Below are positions 22,315 to 34,686 of a stretch of DNA of 64,000 nt, one piece after another; within the stretch, counting starts at the first letter, position 1; every line of letters begins with the position of its first letter. A program made the position numbers and the translations under genes. Source of the stretch: Spiroplasma eriocheiris. GTDB lineage: Bacteria > Bacillota_I > Bacilli_A > Mycoplasmatales > Mycoplasmataceae. The stretch covers positions 1,116,001-1,180,000 of the forward strand of contig NZ_CP011856.1 of the NCBI RefSeq assembly GCF_001029265.1, written 5' to 3'. Under the pieces are notes generated by a model. That model saw nothing but the letters and a program-made list of their open reading frames with translations. It ran no database searches and was not told the DNA's origin.

Positions 22315-22354
22315 ATGGTTCATAGCAACTAACGAAGTAGCCTAGCGGAACCAT
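22315..22354 (-). promoter_or_regulatory. Hairpin in the rplS leader, possible L19 autoregulatory element
   Basis: On the minus strand ATGGTTC and GAACCAT form a perfect 7-bp outer stem, and GCTA / TAGT forms an inner stem. It starts right after the trmD stop and there is no T-run, so it is not an ordinary terminator. Ribosomal protein leaders for L19 are known in Firmicutes; assignment to that family is an inference from position only. Confidence 0.4.
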
Positions 22355-22355
22355 G

Positions 22356-23087
22356 TTATTTGTCATTTTTTTTAATTTCTGCTAACCAATCTTCCTCTTG
22401 CTTTGTTAAAACTAAATTTTCTAACAAGTCGGGACGACGAAGATAAGTTCTTTTCAAAGCTTGGTATCTTCTCCAATCGGTAATGTTTTGATGATGCCCG
22501 CTTAATAAAACATCAGGAACTTTTTTTCCATCAAAACTAAGTGGTTTTGTATACACAGGGTAATCTAACAGTTGGTTAGAAAACGAATCATTTTGATGAG
22601 AATTTTCATTAATAACATCCGTACAAAGTCTTGTTACACTATCAATAATAACCATACTAGCTAATTCACCACCAGTTAAGACATAATCTCCGATTGATAG
22701 TTCTAAATCAACATAGTCACGAATTCGTTCATCAAATCCCTCATAATGCCCGCAAATTAACATTAAATCATTGTTATTACTTGCTAAAGATTGAGATAGT
22801 GATTGTTTTAAGGTTTGACCTTGCGGAGTTAATAAAATCACGGTCATCCCCGCCGTTTTATTTGCTTGAATTGCTTTAATCACGGGTGGGGCCATTAGGA
22901 CCATTCCTTCCCCGCCACCATATTGATAATCATCAACTTGGTGATGTTTTAATTCACTATAAGCTCTAATATCCACAATTTTAATTGTAATAATCTTTTT
23001 CTCAAGGGCTCTTTTAATAATTGATGTCCCCATAAAATCATTAAACATATCAGGAAATAAAGTTAAAATAGTAAAATTTTTTTGCAT
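22356..23087 (-). CDS. trmD: tRNA (guanine-N1)-methyltransferase
   Basis: A 243-residue SPOUT-class enzyme that methylates G37 of tRNAs to prevent frameshifting. It begins with ILTLFPDMF and has the substrate-binding DDYQYGGGEGMV (52-63). The knot sequence GHYEGFDERI is at 113-122, with SIGDYVLTGGELA at 131-143. The stop of rimM is immediately adjacent to its ATG (TAAATG), with GGTGA just upstream. Confidence 0.97.
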   Translation of the reverse strand: MQKNFTILTLFPDMFNDFMGTSIIKRALEKKIITIKIVDIRAYSELKHHQVDDYQYGGGEGMVLMAPPVIKAIQANKTAGMTVILLTPQGQTLKQSLSQSLASNNNDLMLICGHYEGFDERIRDYVDLELSIGDYVLTGGELASMVIIDSVTRLCTDVINENSHQNDSFSNQLLDYPVYTKPLSFDGKKVPDVLLSGHHQNITDWRRYQALKRTYLRRPDLLENLVLTKQEEDWLAEIKKNDK

Positions 23088-23582
23088 TTAAATCACCTTA
23101 TCTAATATGATTATTTTATTTTTTTGATCAATTTTTTTTACATATTCATCAACATAGGGAATTAACATAATTTGGTTATTATGATGTAAAAAAACTTCAA
23201 AAATTGTATGAGCTTTGGTGGTAAAAGTATTTTTGAGAATTCCGATTTCGTGGTCATTATGCATCACCTTATAATCAACAAGATCTTCAATAATTGTTAA
23301 TAACCCGGTTGGTAATTCTTTTTCTGGTAAGTAAAGCACTGTTCCTCGGAGTTGAATAACTTCGTTAATACTACTAAATTCTTTAAATTTAATAATATAT
23401 TGACTATTAGTTTTTTTCAAATTCTTAATTGTTAATGGTTGATAAACACCTTGCTGCTCAAAAAAGAATACCTTATTAACTAACATTTCCAAATCTCCTA
23501 AAAGAATTAACATTGTTGCCTTAACTTCACCTTTAATAGCATGCGGTTTATTAATTTTAAAAACTTTAATTAACTCATTCAT
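23088..23582 (-). CDS. rimM: 16S rRNA processing protein RimM
   Basis: A 164-residue ribosome maturation factor for the 30S head. The N-terminal beta-barrel starts with the family's FKINKPHAIKGEVKA. The PRC-barrel half has ELPTGLLTIIEDLVDYKV and the end MLIPYVDEYVKKID. It abuts khpA upstream (2 bases) and trmD downstream (0 bases). Confidence 0.93.
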   Translation of the reverse strand: MNELIKVFKINKPHAIKGEVKATMLILLGDLEMLVNKVFFFEQQGVYQPLTIKNLKKTNSQYIIKFKEFSSINEVIQLRGTVLYLPEKELPTGLLTIIEDLVDYKVMHNDHEIGILKNTFTTKAHTIFEVFLHHNNQIMLIPYVDEYVKKIDQKNKIIILDKVI

Positions 23583-23584
23583 AA

Positions 23585-23836
23585 TTATAATAATTCAAAT
23601 GTTAAATTAACTTTTTTATGATCAATTGCAGAACGTAAATTAATTAATTTTCGTAAGCTATTAGCAACTTGTCCGTTTTTACCAACCACATGGCCAAAGA
23701 TTTCGTGGTGGCACATTACTAGTAAATTAACAATGTCTTGTTCTAACGAAGGAAGTTGACGAATTTCATAAAATAAAATGCTATCTTCCTTATTAATTAA
23801 CGGCTCAATTAGTTTTGTTAACTCATCAATATACAT
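23585..23836 (-). CDS. khpA: KH-domain RNA-binding protein KhpA
   Basis: An 83-residue single KH domain with the GxxG loop GKNG at residues 52-55. The family binds small RNAs and mRNAs, often with KhpB/Jag. Its place between rpsP and rimM is the conserved Firmicutes position (ylqC). Confidence 0.88.
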   Translation of the reverse strand: MYIDELTKLIEPLINKEDSILFYEIRQLPSLEQDIVNLLVMCHHEIFGHVVGKNGQVANSLRKLINLRSAIDHKKVNLTFELL

Positions 23837-23852
23837 TGCACTTTAATCTTCC

Positions 23853-24155
23853 CTATTTTTTAGGACTTTTGGGAGGTTTAGCATTAGCTTTTTTAGCAGT
23901 TTGTTTGTCATTGTGTAATCTAGTCATTAATCCTTCTTTACTTAAGATGTCACGAACAGTATCAGTTGGTTGTGCTCCTGTTTGTAATCATTTATAAGCA
24001 ATTTCATTATCAATGTTTACTTCCCCATTAATTGGATTATAAGTTCCAATTAATTCAATGTATTCACCATCACGTTTGACTCTGGCATCAGTTGCGACAA
24101 TTCGATAAAATGCTGCTTTTTTTCTTCCTGTTCGTTTTAAACGTAATTTAACCAT
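23853..24155 (-). CDS. rpsP: 30S ribosomal protein S16
   Basis: A 100-residue S16 with the N-terminal signature [19 protein letters not shown] and the ELIGTYNP turn. A TGA Trp (AYKWLQTG) splits the frame under the standard code. The C-terminus is a Lys/Pro-rich tail. It is the first gene of the rpsP-khpA-rimM-trmD-rplS cluster; AAAGGAA lies before the ATG. Confidence 0.96.
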
Positions 24156-24323
24156 TCTTATATTCCTTTCTATTTTTCTAGTTGTTAAACAATATAACTT
24201 AACACCTTAAATATCATATACCATTATAAAAATATGTCAAGTAAAATAACTTAACACCGGCGTTGATTTAAATTAATTTATTAATTTTATTATTTAGCAA
24301 ACCCTTTTTGATAAAATTAATAA

Positions 24324-24349
24324 AAACCCTTTGTAAAAAGGGTTTTTAT
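24324..24349 (-). terminator. Strong terminator after the 152-residue hypothetical gene
   Basis: AAAAACCCTTT-TTAC-AAAGGGTTTTT hairpin with A and T tails, 6 bases past the stop on the minus strand. Confidence 0.85.
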
Positions 24350-24354
24350 GAAAA

Positions 24355-24813
24355 CTAACTAAAGTTAATTGCTTGGATTTTACGACGCGAAATTTCTTGA
24401 ATTTCATTGGTTAATAATTTATAAATTAAATATTGAATATAAATAAAATCAATGTCTGCTAATCTATTGCCATAATTTTCAACGAGCTGACGTTCAGCTG
24501 CAATTAAAAACTTTTCTTTTTCTTGTTTTAGATTTAAATTTTTTCGAAAATGATGATAATATTCTTCACGATATTCTGCTCATAACGTTTCACATCTTAA
24601 AACTAAAATTTTATACATATCAGCTAACAGAAGATTTAGTCGTTCCAAGAATCCATCTTCTGATAACACAACGGGGCTATTCCGAATTATTTTTAAATCT
24701 GTTAATAACATATAAATGGGATTGGTACTATCAATAATTTTTTCAGTTTGGACTACTGTTTCCAACTGATTTTTGATTTTATTATAGTGCAAATCAATGC
24801 TCATTGTTTTCAT
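24355..24813 (-). CDS. Hypothetical protein
   Basis: A 152-residue, probably helical and soluble protein I do not recognise. There is no signal peptide. A charged stretch around residues 78-105 (YREEYYHHFRKNLNLKQEKE) follows an in-frame TGA Trp. The ribosome binding site is weak (AGTAGGTAG) and an ATG three codons later is a possible alternative start. It has its own strong terminator. Confidence 0.6.
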
Positions 24814-25000
24814 ATGATTGCTACCTACTTTCTACGAAAATTGCTATAAATTATCATAGTTTAATTATAATACATTTTATTTATTAACAAAGTATTTTTT
24901 TGCGTAATATTTTCTTATTATAGATAATTTTTACCATTGTTTGGATATAAAAAAGATTTAAAAAAGATAAACCCTTAATAATAAAAACCAACAAATAAAA

Positions 25001-25024
25001 AATACTAAGGTTATCCTTAGTATT
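25001..25024 (-). terminator. Terminator of gap
   Basis: Perfect 10-bp hairpin AATACTAAGG-ATAA-CCTTAGTATT followed by a T-run on the minus strand, 16 bases after the stop. Confidence 0.9.
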
Positions 25025-25039
25025 TTCTTAATTTAAGAA

Positions 25040-26470
<1,431 letters not shown>

Positions 26471-27103
26471 TTAATCGTTATCAACATTTATAAAAGTGTC
26501 TTGGTCAACGGGAATACTCTCTTCATACATAATGGGATCCCCATATAAATCTAAGGCAATTGTTTCAAAACTTATTAATGACTGGGCTTGAGTCAGTTTA
26601 TCAAACAAGGGCATTTCCGCCAAATATTCCTGGGCCATTTCATTCAGTTCGTTAGTTAACACTGGCAATGATTTATGTTGTAATAAACTAAACGATGATA
26701 ATAAACTACGATATTCTAAACTATTTTTTGCCCCGGGACCATTTGCTTTTAAAAACTCATCTAATACATCTTGTTTTTGTTGTTTAATTTCCTGAAATTT
26801 TTCTTCGGAAATATAGTGTTTTTGAATAAACGCATCCTTATCAGTTGTTCATTCATTTAAAAACAAGATCCGGTGTAAATCTCGTTCAAAACATTCAAAT
26901 TTAAACTTATCATCGGGATCTGGTTTATCATAATCGAATCAATAATTTTTAATTAAATATTCTTGATGGTCACGAGCAGTAAACTTAATTCCCTGACCTT
27001 TTTGATACCAATATTTTAGAATATCTAAGTATTTAATTTCACAAAACTGGTTATTTTGATTAAAACATTTTACTTGATATTTATTAAAATCATAAGTTAG
27101 CAT
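26471..27103 (-). CDS. Hypothetical protein in the dnaB-dnaI operon
   Basis: A 210-residue soluble, acidic protein I do not recognise. It is rich in aromatic and charged residues (WFDYDKPDPDDKFKFECFER) and has a loose C-terminal acidic tail. Its ATG comes immediately before the dnaI stop is cleared (the genes abut at 27103/27104), so it is very likely co-translated with the helicase loader. That position suggests, but does not prove, a link with replication. One TGA Trp lies in IKNYWFDY. Confidence 0.65.
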
Positions 27104-27994
27104 TTATTCTTCCATTCCTCTTCTACTATTTCCCAATAATTCAATTTCACTAGCTAAGCCCCGAATTCGATCAACAATCCGTAAAGCTTTAATTTGGTTC
27201 GTGGCACTATCATGTAAATCATTTTTAATATTACCATATAATAATATTAATTTTGTTAAATTAAAGTTTGATGTAAAAAACACCGGTTTATTCTGACTAA
27301 TCCGATCATTTAAAATCCGAAATAATAAATCATCACGCACTCAAGCTGAGACACTTTCACCACCAATGTCATCTAAAAATAAAACATCAGAGCTTAACAA
27401 CTTCTCGACTAGAGAAGAATCATTGACAGATAAATTAAAGGATGCTTTGACTTTATTAATTAAATTAATAACTGAAATAAAAGCAATTTTTTTACCATTA
27501 TTAGCAAGCGTATTTGCCAAACGAATTGCCAAATAAGTTTTACCAACCCCTGGATTACCATAAATATATAATCCCTTTTTACGGGTTCCTTTTACAAATT
27601 TAATCATTTGCTCAACAATTTTTTTTAGATTTTTAAAATTAAGATCCTGGTCAACATCGTTCAATCGTAATTTAAATAATTCATCACTAAAGTCATAAAC
27701 TAGATAGTTATTTTTTACCCGGTGGAGTTCATTATAAGCAATCCGGTGGTTACATTCAACCCGGGTTAAAACTAGCATATTATTTTCATAAATAAAATAA
27801 TATTTATAACCTTGAAAGGACTGAGGGCAAAGTGCTAAATTGGGATTATATTCACAAAGGTGGTAGTTATCAAGATATTCAATAAAAAGTTCTTGAAACT
27901 GTTGTCAGTGTTTTTGGTCAAAGTTAATATCTTTTAAATTTTGAATTAACTCTGCATTTGCTCTAATTTTTGCTAATAATCCTGCTTGTCCCAT
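27104..27994 (-). CDS. dnaI: Primosomal helicase loader DnaI
   Basis: A 296-residue AAA+ ATPase that loads the replicative helicase. Walker A GNPGVGKT is at residues 146-153 and Walker B VLFLDDI at 204-210. The later TSNFNLTKL and DRIRGL segments match the sensor regions of DnaI/DnaC. The N-terminal domain has Cys47, Cys56, Cys81 and His83, a possible zinc site. The ATG follows the dnaB stop by 18 bases, completing a dnaB-dnaI pair as in other Firmicutes. Confidence 0.92.
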
Positions 27995-28012
27995 GATTCC
28001 CTAACCTAATTC

Positions 28013-29272
28013 CTATAAATTTTTTAATTCCTCAATTAATTGCTTATCATCAATTTTTTCCCCTGAAAAATCTGGTTTTGATTGTTCATATAATTGTACA
28101 TATTCTAAATTTTTGATCTCACTTGCCTTTAAATCTTGGTTAAAACTACGGGTTACTTGACTATTTGTTTTAATCGCATTTTTGGTTGTTTTTGCCCGTT
28201 GACTTTTAACATATGCTTCTTTCAAATGATCCATTGCTTTTTTAACCGTTGTAATTTTTAACTGGTTAAAGGTATTTGCAATTTTTTCACAATAACTTCG
28301 TTCAATTCGTTTATTATTCTTAAATCAGACATATTCAATTAAGCAATTAACAACACCATTTTTTAATTGATAATTCAAAATTAAATCCCGAATAATATCA
28401 ATTTCAATCGGTGTTGGTCGAACATTATCTCGTAATAATGTTAAATATTCAATTGGATCAATTGTGGCCATTTCCTTGATTTTAGCTTCTTTCATACTTG
28501 ATGGGCTAACAACATTTTCTTCATCAATAATTAAGTTTAACTGTTCGCCGTTAACTTGTTTTTTCAAAGTTTCTTTTTGATAAAAATCTGATAATAACAT
28601 TTGGAATTTATGATAACTAAAAATTCTTGTTTTATTTTCAACACTGATTGCTTGATAAATAAAATTAGCAATATCTTTTGTTAAAATATGATAATAATTT
28701 ACTAATTGGACAATCTTGTCTTTGTAAGGCAAATATAATTTACTATTGGCGTTTTTACCAGCTAAATACTTATCAATATAAATAAAATCAATGTTTAACA
28801 AAAGATTAGGATTTTGCAAGACTGTTGATTCACTAGTAATATCAATATATTTATCATTTTTTAAAAACTTATCCTTAATTAATAAGAAATTCTGATGTCC
28901 TAATTTATCCGATAAATAACTACATAATACCGGATTTGAAAAGAAAGCATCAGGGGTAATCGGAAGCTGGGGTTTTAAAATATAATGGGTTCCCTTTTCC
29001 CGCTTTAAAACTTTCAATAAGCCAATTGTTTCCAATTGATGTTTTGCTTTAATTAATTCATCATATGTCATTTGTAAGATTGCTAAGAAATGTTCTGAGC
29101 CATACTTAGTGTTGATATCTAATTCAATGTCATCATATACTAACATTAAATACAGGGCATGAGCCTGGTGCCCAATAATTGGACGATACAAATATAATAC
29201 AATTAAACGATCATAATTTGTTAAGTCATAGTCTCGTTTTACTAAATACGTAACTTCTGATTCTATCTTCAT
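28013..29272 (-). CDS. dnaB: Replication initiation and membrane attachment protein DnaB (DnaD-like)
   Basis: A 419-residue primosome protein of the Firmicutes DnaB/DnaD type, not the helicase. Residues about 20-110 form a winged-helix-like region (YRPIIGHQAHALYLML). A C-terminal DnaD-like domain follows around 275-340, with PTPIEIDIIRDLILNY and the YxxxIxxxW-type end VNCLIEYVWFKNNKR. It acts upstream of DnaI in helicase loading at the origin. The ATG has GGAGA upstream. A perfect DnaA box lies about 150 bases before the start. Confidence 0.85.
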
Positions 29273-29419
29273 ACTCTTAAATTCTCCACTATTCTGTTAA
29301 TTTCACTTATTTAATATTTTAATGACACATTTTATAAATTAATTCACAATCCATTCTAATCTTACAAATTAATTAAAAAAGTGTAAACATTAAATTAACA
29401 ATTTTATTTTATTTGTGAC

Positions 29420-29428
29420 TTATCCACA
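29420..29428 (+). promoter_or_regulatory. Perfect DnaA box upstream of dnaB-dnaI
   Basis: TTATCCACA matches the DnaA consensus exactly. It lies in the 224-base gap between folT and dnaB. A relaxed match, TTTTACACA, sits at 29472-29480 in the same orientation. Confidence 0.6.
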
Positions 29429-29481
29429 TCTAAAAAAAGAATATTATGAGTATTTATGAGATATTTTTAAGTTTTACACAT

Positions 29482-29507
29482 ATCAACAATTTTTAACTAT
29501 TGTTGAT
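29482..29507 (-). terminator. Hairpin over the folT stop, possible terminator
   Basis: ATCAACAA and TTGTTGAT form a perfect 8-bp stem with a 10-base loop. No T-run follows on the minus strand, so its terminator role is doubtful. Confidence 0.35.
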
Positions 29508-30195
29508 TTAACTTTTGTTTTCGGAAATTAAAGTAGTTTAAATTAAGTTCTCCTGTCCGAATCACCCATAAATCTAAGTTATGACGAAGCATAATTAGTT
29601 TGTACATTACCACAAATGATGATAAGGTAATTGGTAAGTAAATTACCATTTCAATTGGCATTTTAATTAATTTCGCTTGGAAAATTGGTCAGGAAATAAT
29701 TTGAGTTCAACCAATTGCATATAATCATAAGGTATTTAATCCAAATGAAATTAAACTAAAAGTTAAAATATATAAAATAACTGCTTTTCAATATCATGCT
29801 TTATTACTACGGAAAATAAACACTAAACTACCCATAAAGCCATATAAAACAACATTAAAAGTAAATCCTAAATGAAAACTTCCCGCAATATTAATTAATG
29901 ATCCAATTAAATCGGCAGCAATTCCTGATAAAACCCCCATAAAAGGACCAAATAACATTCCAATTACAAAAATTAAAAAGTTACCAAGTGCTAATTTAAT
30001 AACCCCCACTCCGGCAATTGAAATATTATACCCAATAAAATTAGTTAATACTGTTGATAACGCTACTAGCATACTACTTACGGTAATTATTAAAATATTA
30101 ATTTTCCGAATATTTTTACGATCTAATCAACTAGCAAGGCCTAAAAAAGTAGCAATCAAAACTCCCGACCCAAAACTTGTTAAAATATAAAACAT
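29497..30195 (-). CDS. ECF transporter S component, probably folate-specific (FolT)
   Basis: A 232-residue membrane protein with about six hydrophobic segments. The ALGNFLIFVIGMLFGPFMG and LIGSLINIAGSFHLGF regions are typical of energy-coupling-factor S components of the folate/FolT type. It would bind the vitamin and dock with the shared EcfAA'T module, which is not in this window. The ATG overlaps the folC stop as TAATG, and the coupling to folylpolyglutamate synthase supports folate as substrate. TGA encodes several Trp. Confidence 0.8.
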
Positions 30196-31325
30196 TATTT
30201 TCACGTCCTTTCTAAATAAAAACTATAAACAAGCGGAATAAAATATAATGATCCACAAACCAAAATATTTTTATCCTGATTTTGAATAATAAATTTTTTT
30301 CAATTATAAACTTTATTATTAAAATTAACATCTTTAAGATTTCAGGCCAACGGATGCTTAAATGTTGTAATATATAGTTTACTATTAAAGTGGTTTTTTA
30401 GTAATTTTAAATTTTCAAGATAATTTTTTTTACTAGAAGAAGCAAATAAAACAAGCGTTTCTTTATCATTATCAATATCTAAAATATCAAATGTTTGAAT
30501 TAAGGCGTTAATTCCCTCCGGATTATGTGCACCATCAATAATAAAATAAGGATTTTTATTTAAGATTGTAAACCGTCCTAATAACGGAATAATTTTAAAA
30601 ATTTCATAATTAATTGTTAATTTTAGAAACTCCATAATTTTAATGACTAGCCCAACATTATATTGTTGATAGTAATTAATTGCTTTCAAATATTTATCAC
30701 TAATAATAATTTGTTCCTTATTAACATATTTACTAATAGTTTTTAAATATTTTTTACAACTATTAGAAATAATTAAGGGGTTATTATTTTTAACAATTTT
30801 AACTTTATTAGTAATAATTTCTTCAAGCGTGGTTCCTAATACTTCGGTATGGTCAAAACCAATTGATGTTAACGCCACTAATAATTGGTTCGCAAACACA
30901 TTTGTAGCATCACGGACCCCACCAATGCCTGCTTCAATAATCGCAATTTTAACATCTTTTTCAATAAAATAAAGAATTGCCAATAATGTTCAAATTTCAA
31001 AAAAAGTTAAGTGGTATGCTTGAACATCGGGGTGAATCTTTTTTAGTAATCTTTTTAAATCATCATCACTAATATAATCATTATTAACTTTAATTCGCTC
31101 ATTATGATTTAAAAACGCAGGGGATGTGAAAAGACCCACTTGTTCATAATGAGGAATTAGTTGCTTTTGTAAATAATTCGAAGTAGAACCCTTTCCATTG
31201 GTTCCAACTACATTAATTACCTTAATTTTATTTTGAATATTATCATATTTTTCAGATAGTAACTTACTGAGCTGGTATTCATCTTGAAACGGTTGCGCTT
31301 TAACAATTTTCTTCTGTACTTTCAT
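30195..31325 (-). CDS. folC: Folylpolyglutamate synthase / dihydrofolate synthase
   Basis: A 376-residue Mur-ligase-type ATPase that adds glutamates to folates, trapping them in the cell. The P-loop is GTNGKGST at residues 41-48. Other motifs are HNERIKVN, the EAGIGGVRDATN metal/substrate region and IIDGAHNPEG. It is somewhat shorter than the usual ~420 residues. It starts eight bases after uvrA ends and its last codons (through a TGA Trp) overlap the folT start. Confidence 0.93.
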
Positions 31326-31333
31326 TTTCTCTC

Positions 31334-34174
31334 TTACTTCTCCAACATTTTTTTCAAATACTTCGCGGTATAACTAACATCAGTTTTTTTGGCAAATTGT
31401 TCGGGTGTTCCAGTGGCCACAATTTGGCCACCCCCGACCCCGCCGTTTGGTCCTAAATCAATAATATAATCAGCAACTTTAATAACATCTAAATTATGTT
31501 CAATCGTAATAACCGTATCACCATTATCGACAATTCGGTTTAAAACTTTTAATAATCTTTTAACATCATCAATATGTAAACCAGTAGTTGGTTCATCTAA
31601 TAGAAATAATGTTTTTCCAGTTGCTCTTTTTAATAAAAAGGTTGATAATTTTACCCGCTGGGCTTCCCCTCCGGATAATTCTGTTGCTGATTGACCTAAT
31701 TTAATATACCCTAAACCAACTTCTTGCATTGTGGTTAATTTTTGTTTAATTTTTGGTTGCTTTTCAAAAAAGACACATGCTTGGTCAACGGTCATTTCCA
31801 ACACATCATAAATATTTTTTTCTTTGTATTTTACCATTAAAGTTTCATCATTGTAACGTTTTCCTTCACAAACTTCACATTGAACAAAAACTGTCGGTAA
31901 AAAATGCATTGAAATTTTAATAATACCATCCCCTTGGCAATTTTCACAACGACCACCGGGAACATTAAATGAAAATCGTCCTTTTAAATAACCACGGGCT
32001 TTGGCTTCCGGTGTCCCGGCAAATAAATCCCGAATATCATCAAAAACAGAAGTATAAGTGGCCGGGTTACTACGGGGGGTTTTCCCAATTGGATCTTGCG
32101 AAATATTAATAACTTTATCAATATTATCAATTCCTACAATTTTATCATGGGCACCTGGGCGTTCAGTTAAATTACCAAGGTTCTTTTTAATTCCTTTTCA
32201 TAAAATTTCATTCATTAAGGTTGATTTCCCGCTTCCCGAGACACCAGTTAAACAAATAAATTTATTTAAAGGAATTATCACATTAATATTTTTTAAATTA
32301 TTTTCCCGGGCTCCTTTAATTTCCAAAGTTAAGCCATTCCCCCCACGACGGGTTTTCGGAACTTCAATGGTTTCTTCCCCTTTTAAATATTTCCCAGTAA
32401 TTGATTGAGGATTAGCCATAATATCATCGACGGTTCCAATAGCAACTACTTCCCCACCATTAATTCCGGCCGCGGGACCAATATCAACAATATAGTCACT
32501 AGCCATGATAGTATCTTCATCATGTTCAACGACAATTAATGTATTTCCTAAATCACGTAGACTTTTTAAAGTATCAATTAGCATATCATTATCACGTTGG
32601 TGTAAACCAATTGAAGGCTCATCCAATACATATAAAACTCCCGTTAGTTGACTTCCAATTTGGGTTGCTAAACGAATTCGTTGGGCTTCTCCTCCCGATA
32701 AAGTTTGGGCATTTCTTGATAATGTTAAATAGCTAAGTCCAACACGGTTCAAGAAATCAAGACGGTTAACTAATTCATTAATAATTAGCCGGGCAATTTC
32801 TTGTTGTGTTTCGGTTAAACTTAGGTTTAAAACAAATTGTAGCTCATCTTCAACTGATAAATCAGTAAAATCAGCAATATTTAAATTATTGATTTTAACC
32901 GCTAGGGGCAATTCATTTAATCGTTTGCCTTGACAAGTAGTACATTTTTTGTCCGCCATAAATTGTTTATAATATTCTCGGGCTGATTCACTAGTTGTTT
33001 CGGTATAACGGCGTTCAATTAACTGACCAATACCTTCAATATAATCATATCCCCGCATTGTATTTCCACTAGCAGTGCGAATGTTATATTCAATTGGTTC
33101 ATCACTACCACGAATTAAATATTGTAATTGTTCGCGGGGTAAATCTTCAATTGGCTGGTCTAAAGGAATATGATAGTGATTAGCTAATACTTTAAATTTT
33201 TGTCATTCAATATTAGTTGTATTAACAATATTTTTTAAATAAACAATTCCTCCTTGTAAAATTGTTAAGCGACGATTAGGAATTAATAACTCTTCATCGA
33301 CTTCTAATTTAACTCCTAATCCTTTACATTCATAACAAGCACCCGTTGGGGAGTTAAATGAAAATAATCGCGGTTCTAGCTCAGGAATTACAAAACCACA
33401 AATACTGCATGAATAATTTGTTGAAAATAATAATTCTTTGTTATGATCAAGCAAATCAATTTTAACTAACGAATCACCATATTTTAAAGCAATTTCAATT
33501 GCATCATGAATCCGGCTAATCATATCTTCATTATCACGAAAAACAATCCGATCAATGACAATGTCAATATTTTGACGTTTATTTTTATCTAGTTCAATTT
33601 CATCATCTAAGGATTTAATTTCATCATTAACCTTTACCCGTAAAAAGCTTTCTTGTTTTAATCGTAAAAAAAGATCTTTAAAACTTCCCTTTTTGTCACG
33701 GACAATGGGGGATAAAATCATTAATTTATCTTCTACTTTTACTTGTTGTTTTAAATTATTAATAATTTCTTTGATTGTCACTGATTTAATAACTCCGTGA
33801 CCATTAATACAATAAGGGGTTCCTACCCGGGCATATAATAATCTTAAGTAATCATAAATTTCTGTCACAGTCCCCACGGTACTACGGGGATTATGACTAG
33901 TCGTTTTTTGGTCAATCGAAATGGCGGGTGATAGGCCCTCAATTGCATCAACATCTGGTTTTTCATTGCCTCCCAAAAACTGGCGGGCATAACTAGATAA
34001 GCTTTCAATATATCTTCGTCGTCCTTCTGCATAAATTGTATTAAATGCTAAGGAAGATTTCCCACTTCCTGATAATCCAGTAAAAACAACTAATTTATTT
34101 TTGGGAATCTCAACATTAATGTTTTTTAAATTATTTTCCCGGGCCCCTTTAACAATTATTTTATCTTTGCTCAT
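31334..34174 (-). CDS. uvrA: Excinuclease ABC subunit A
   Basis: A 946-residue DNA damage sensor with two ABC ATPase modules. The first Walker A is GLSGSGKS (33-40) and the second GVSGSGKS (about 643-650). Signature motifs LSGGEAQR occur in both halves. Zinc modules CSIC...CYEC (around 258-285) and GRCENCQG...CEVC are visible. Length is normal for UvrA. It works with UvrB, encoded about 13 kb to the right. Three TGA codons encode Trp. Confidence 0.97.
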
Positions 34175-34270
34175 TTTTGATAGTTCTCCTCTTGTAAACT
34201 CATTCTATTTAATATTGTAATATAGAAAGTTAATTTAATAAATATTTTTTAAAAATAAAAATCTGAAAAG

Positions 34271-34302
34271 AAAAAAGAGTTATCAACTGAACACTCTTTT
34301 TT
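34271..34302 (-). terminator. Terminator of the 107-residue hypothetical gene
   Basis: AAAAAAGAGT / ACTCTTTTTT with a 12-base loop, six bases past the stop at 34309 and before uvrA. Confidence 0.65.
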
Positions 34303-34308
34303 GTTATT

Positions 34309-34632
34309 TTATTTTAATTCTTTTTTCATTTCTGATACTTTGGTATCAATGTATTGACTATAACTACTTACCAGTTTTTCATCACCTTCTAAGTAAAATA
34401 GAATTTTCATGATTTTATCTTCTAAATCAGTCAATTCTTCATCATCTTTATAAATTTCAATAAAATAAATTTCTACTAGTTGCTCGGCAATTTCTTCATT
34501 AGCAACTGATTGTTCATAATAGTTATTATAATTTGCTTCATTAAGAATTTCACCTAAAAATGAATCAAACAATTTCTCATCGTTCATTTTTAACTTAATT
34601 TCTTGTAATAATTGGATTAATTCTGGTTTCAT
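34309..34632 (-). CDS. Hypothetical acidic protein
   Basis: A 107-residue acidic, helical, soluble protein I do not recognise. It has no Cys or Trp and no signal peptide. A good GGAGGG ribosome binding site precedes the ATG, and a terminator follows. It may be co-transcribed with the 217-residue gene 54 bases upstream. Confidence 0.65.
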   Translation of the reverse strand: MKPELIQLLQEIKLKMNDEKLFDSFLGEILNEANYNNYYEQSVANEEIAEQLVEIYFIEIYKDDEELTDLEDKIMKILFYLEGDEKLVSSYSQYIDTKVSEMKKELK

Positions 34633-34686
34633 TATATATCCCTCCGTATTTTCTAAATATGATATATATTTAATTTTACTATACTT

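Noticed and set aside
29420-29480. Chromosome origin
   Set aside because: Only one perfect and one relaxed DnaA box, no AT-rich repeat array and no dnaA or dnaN nearby.
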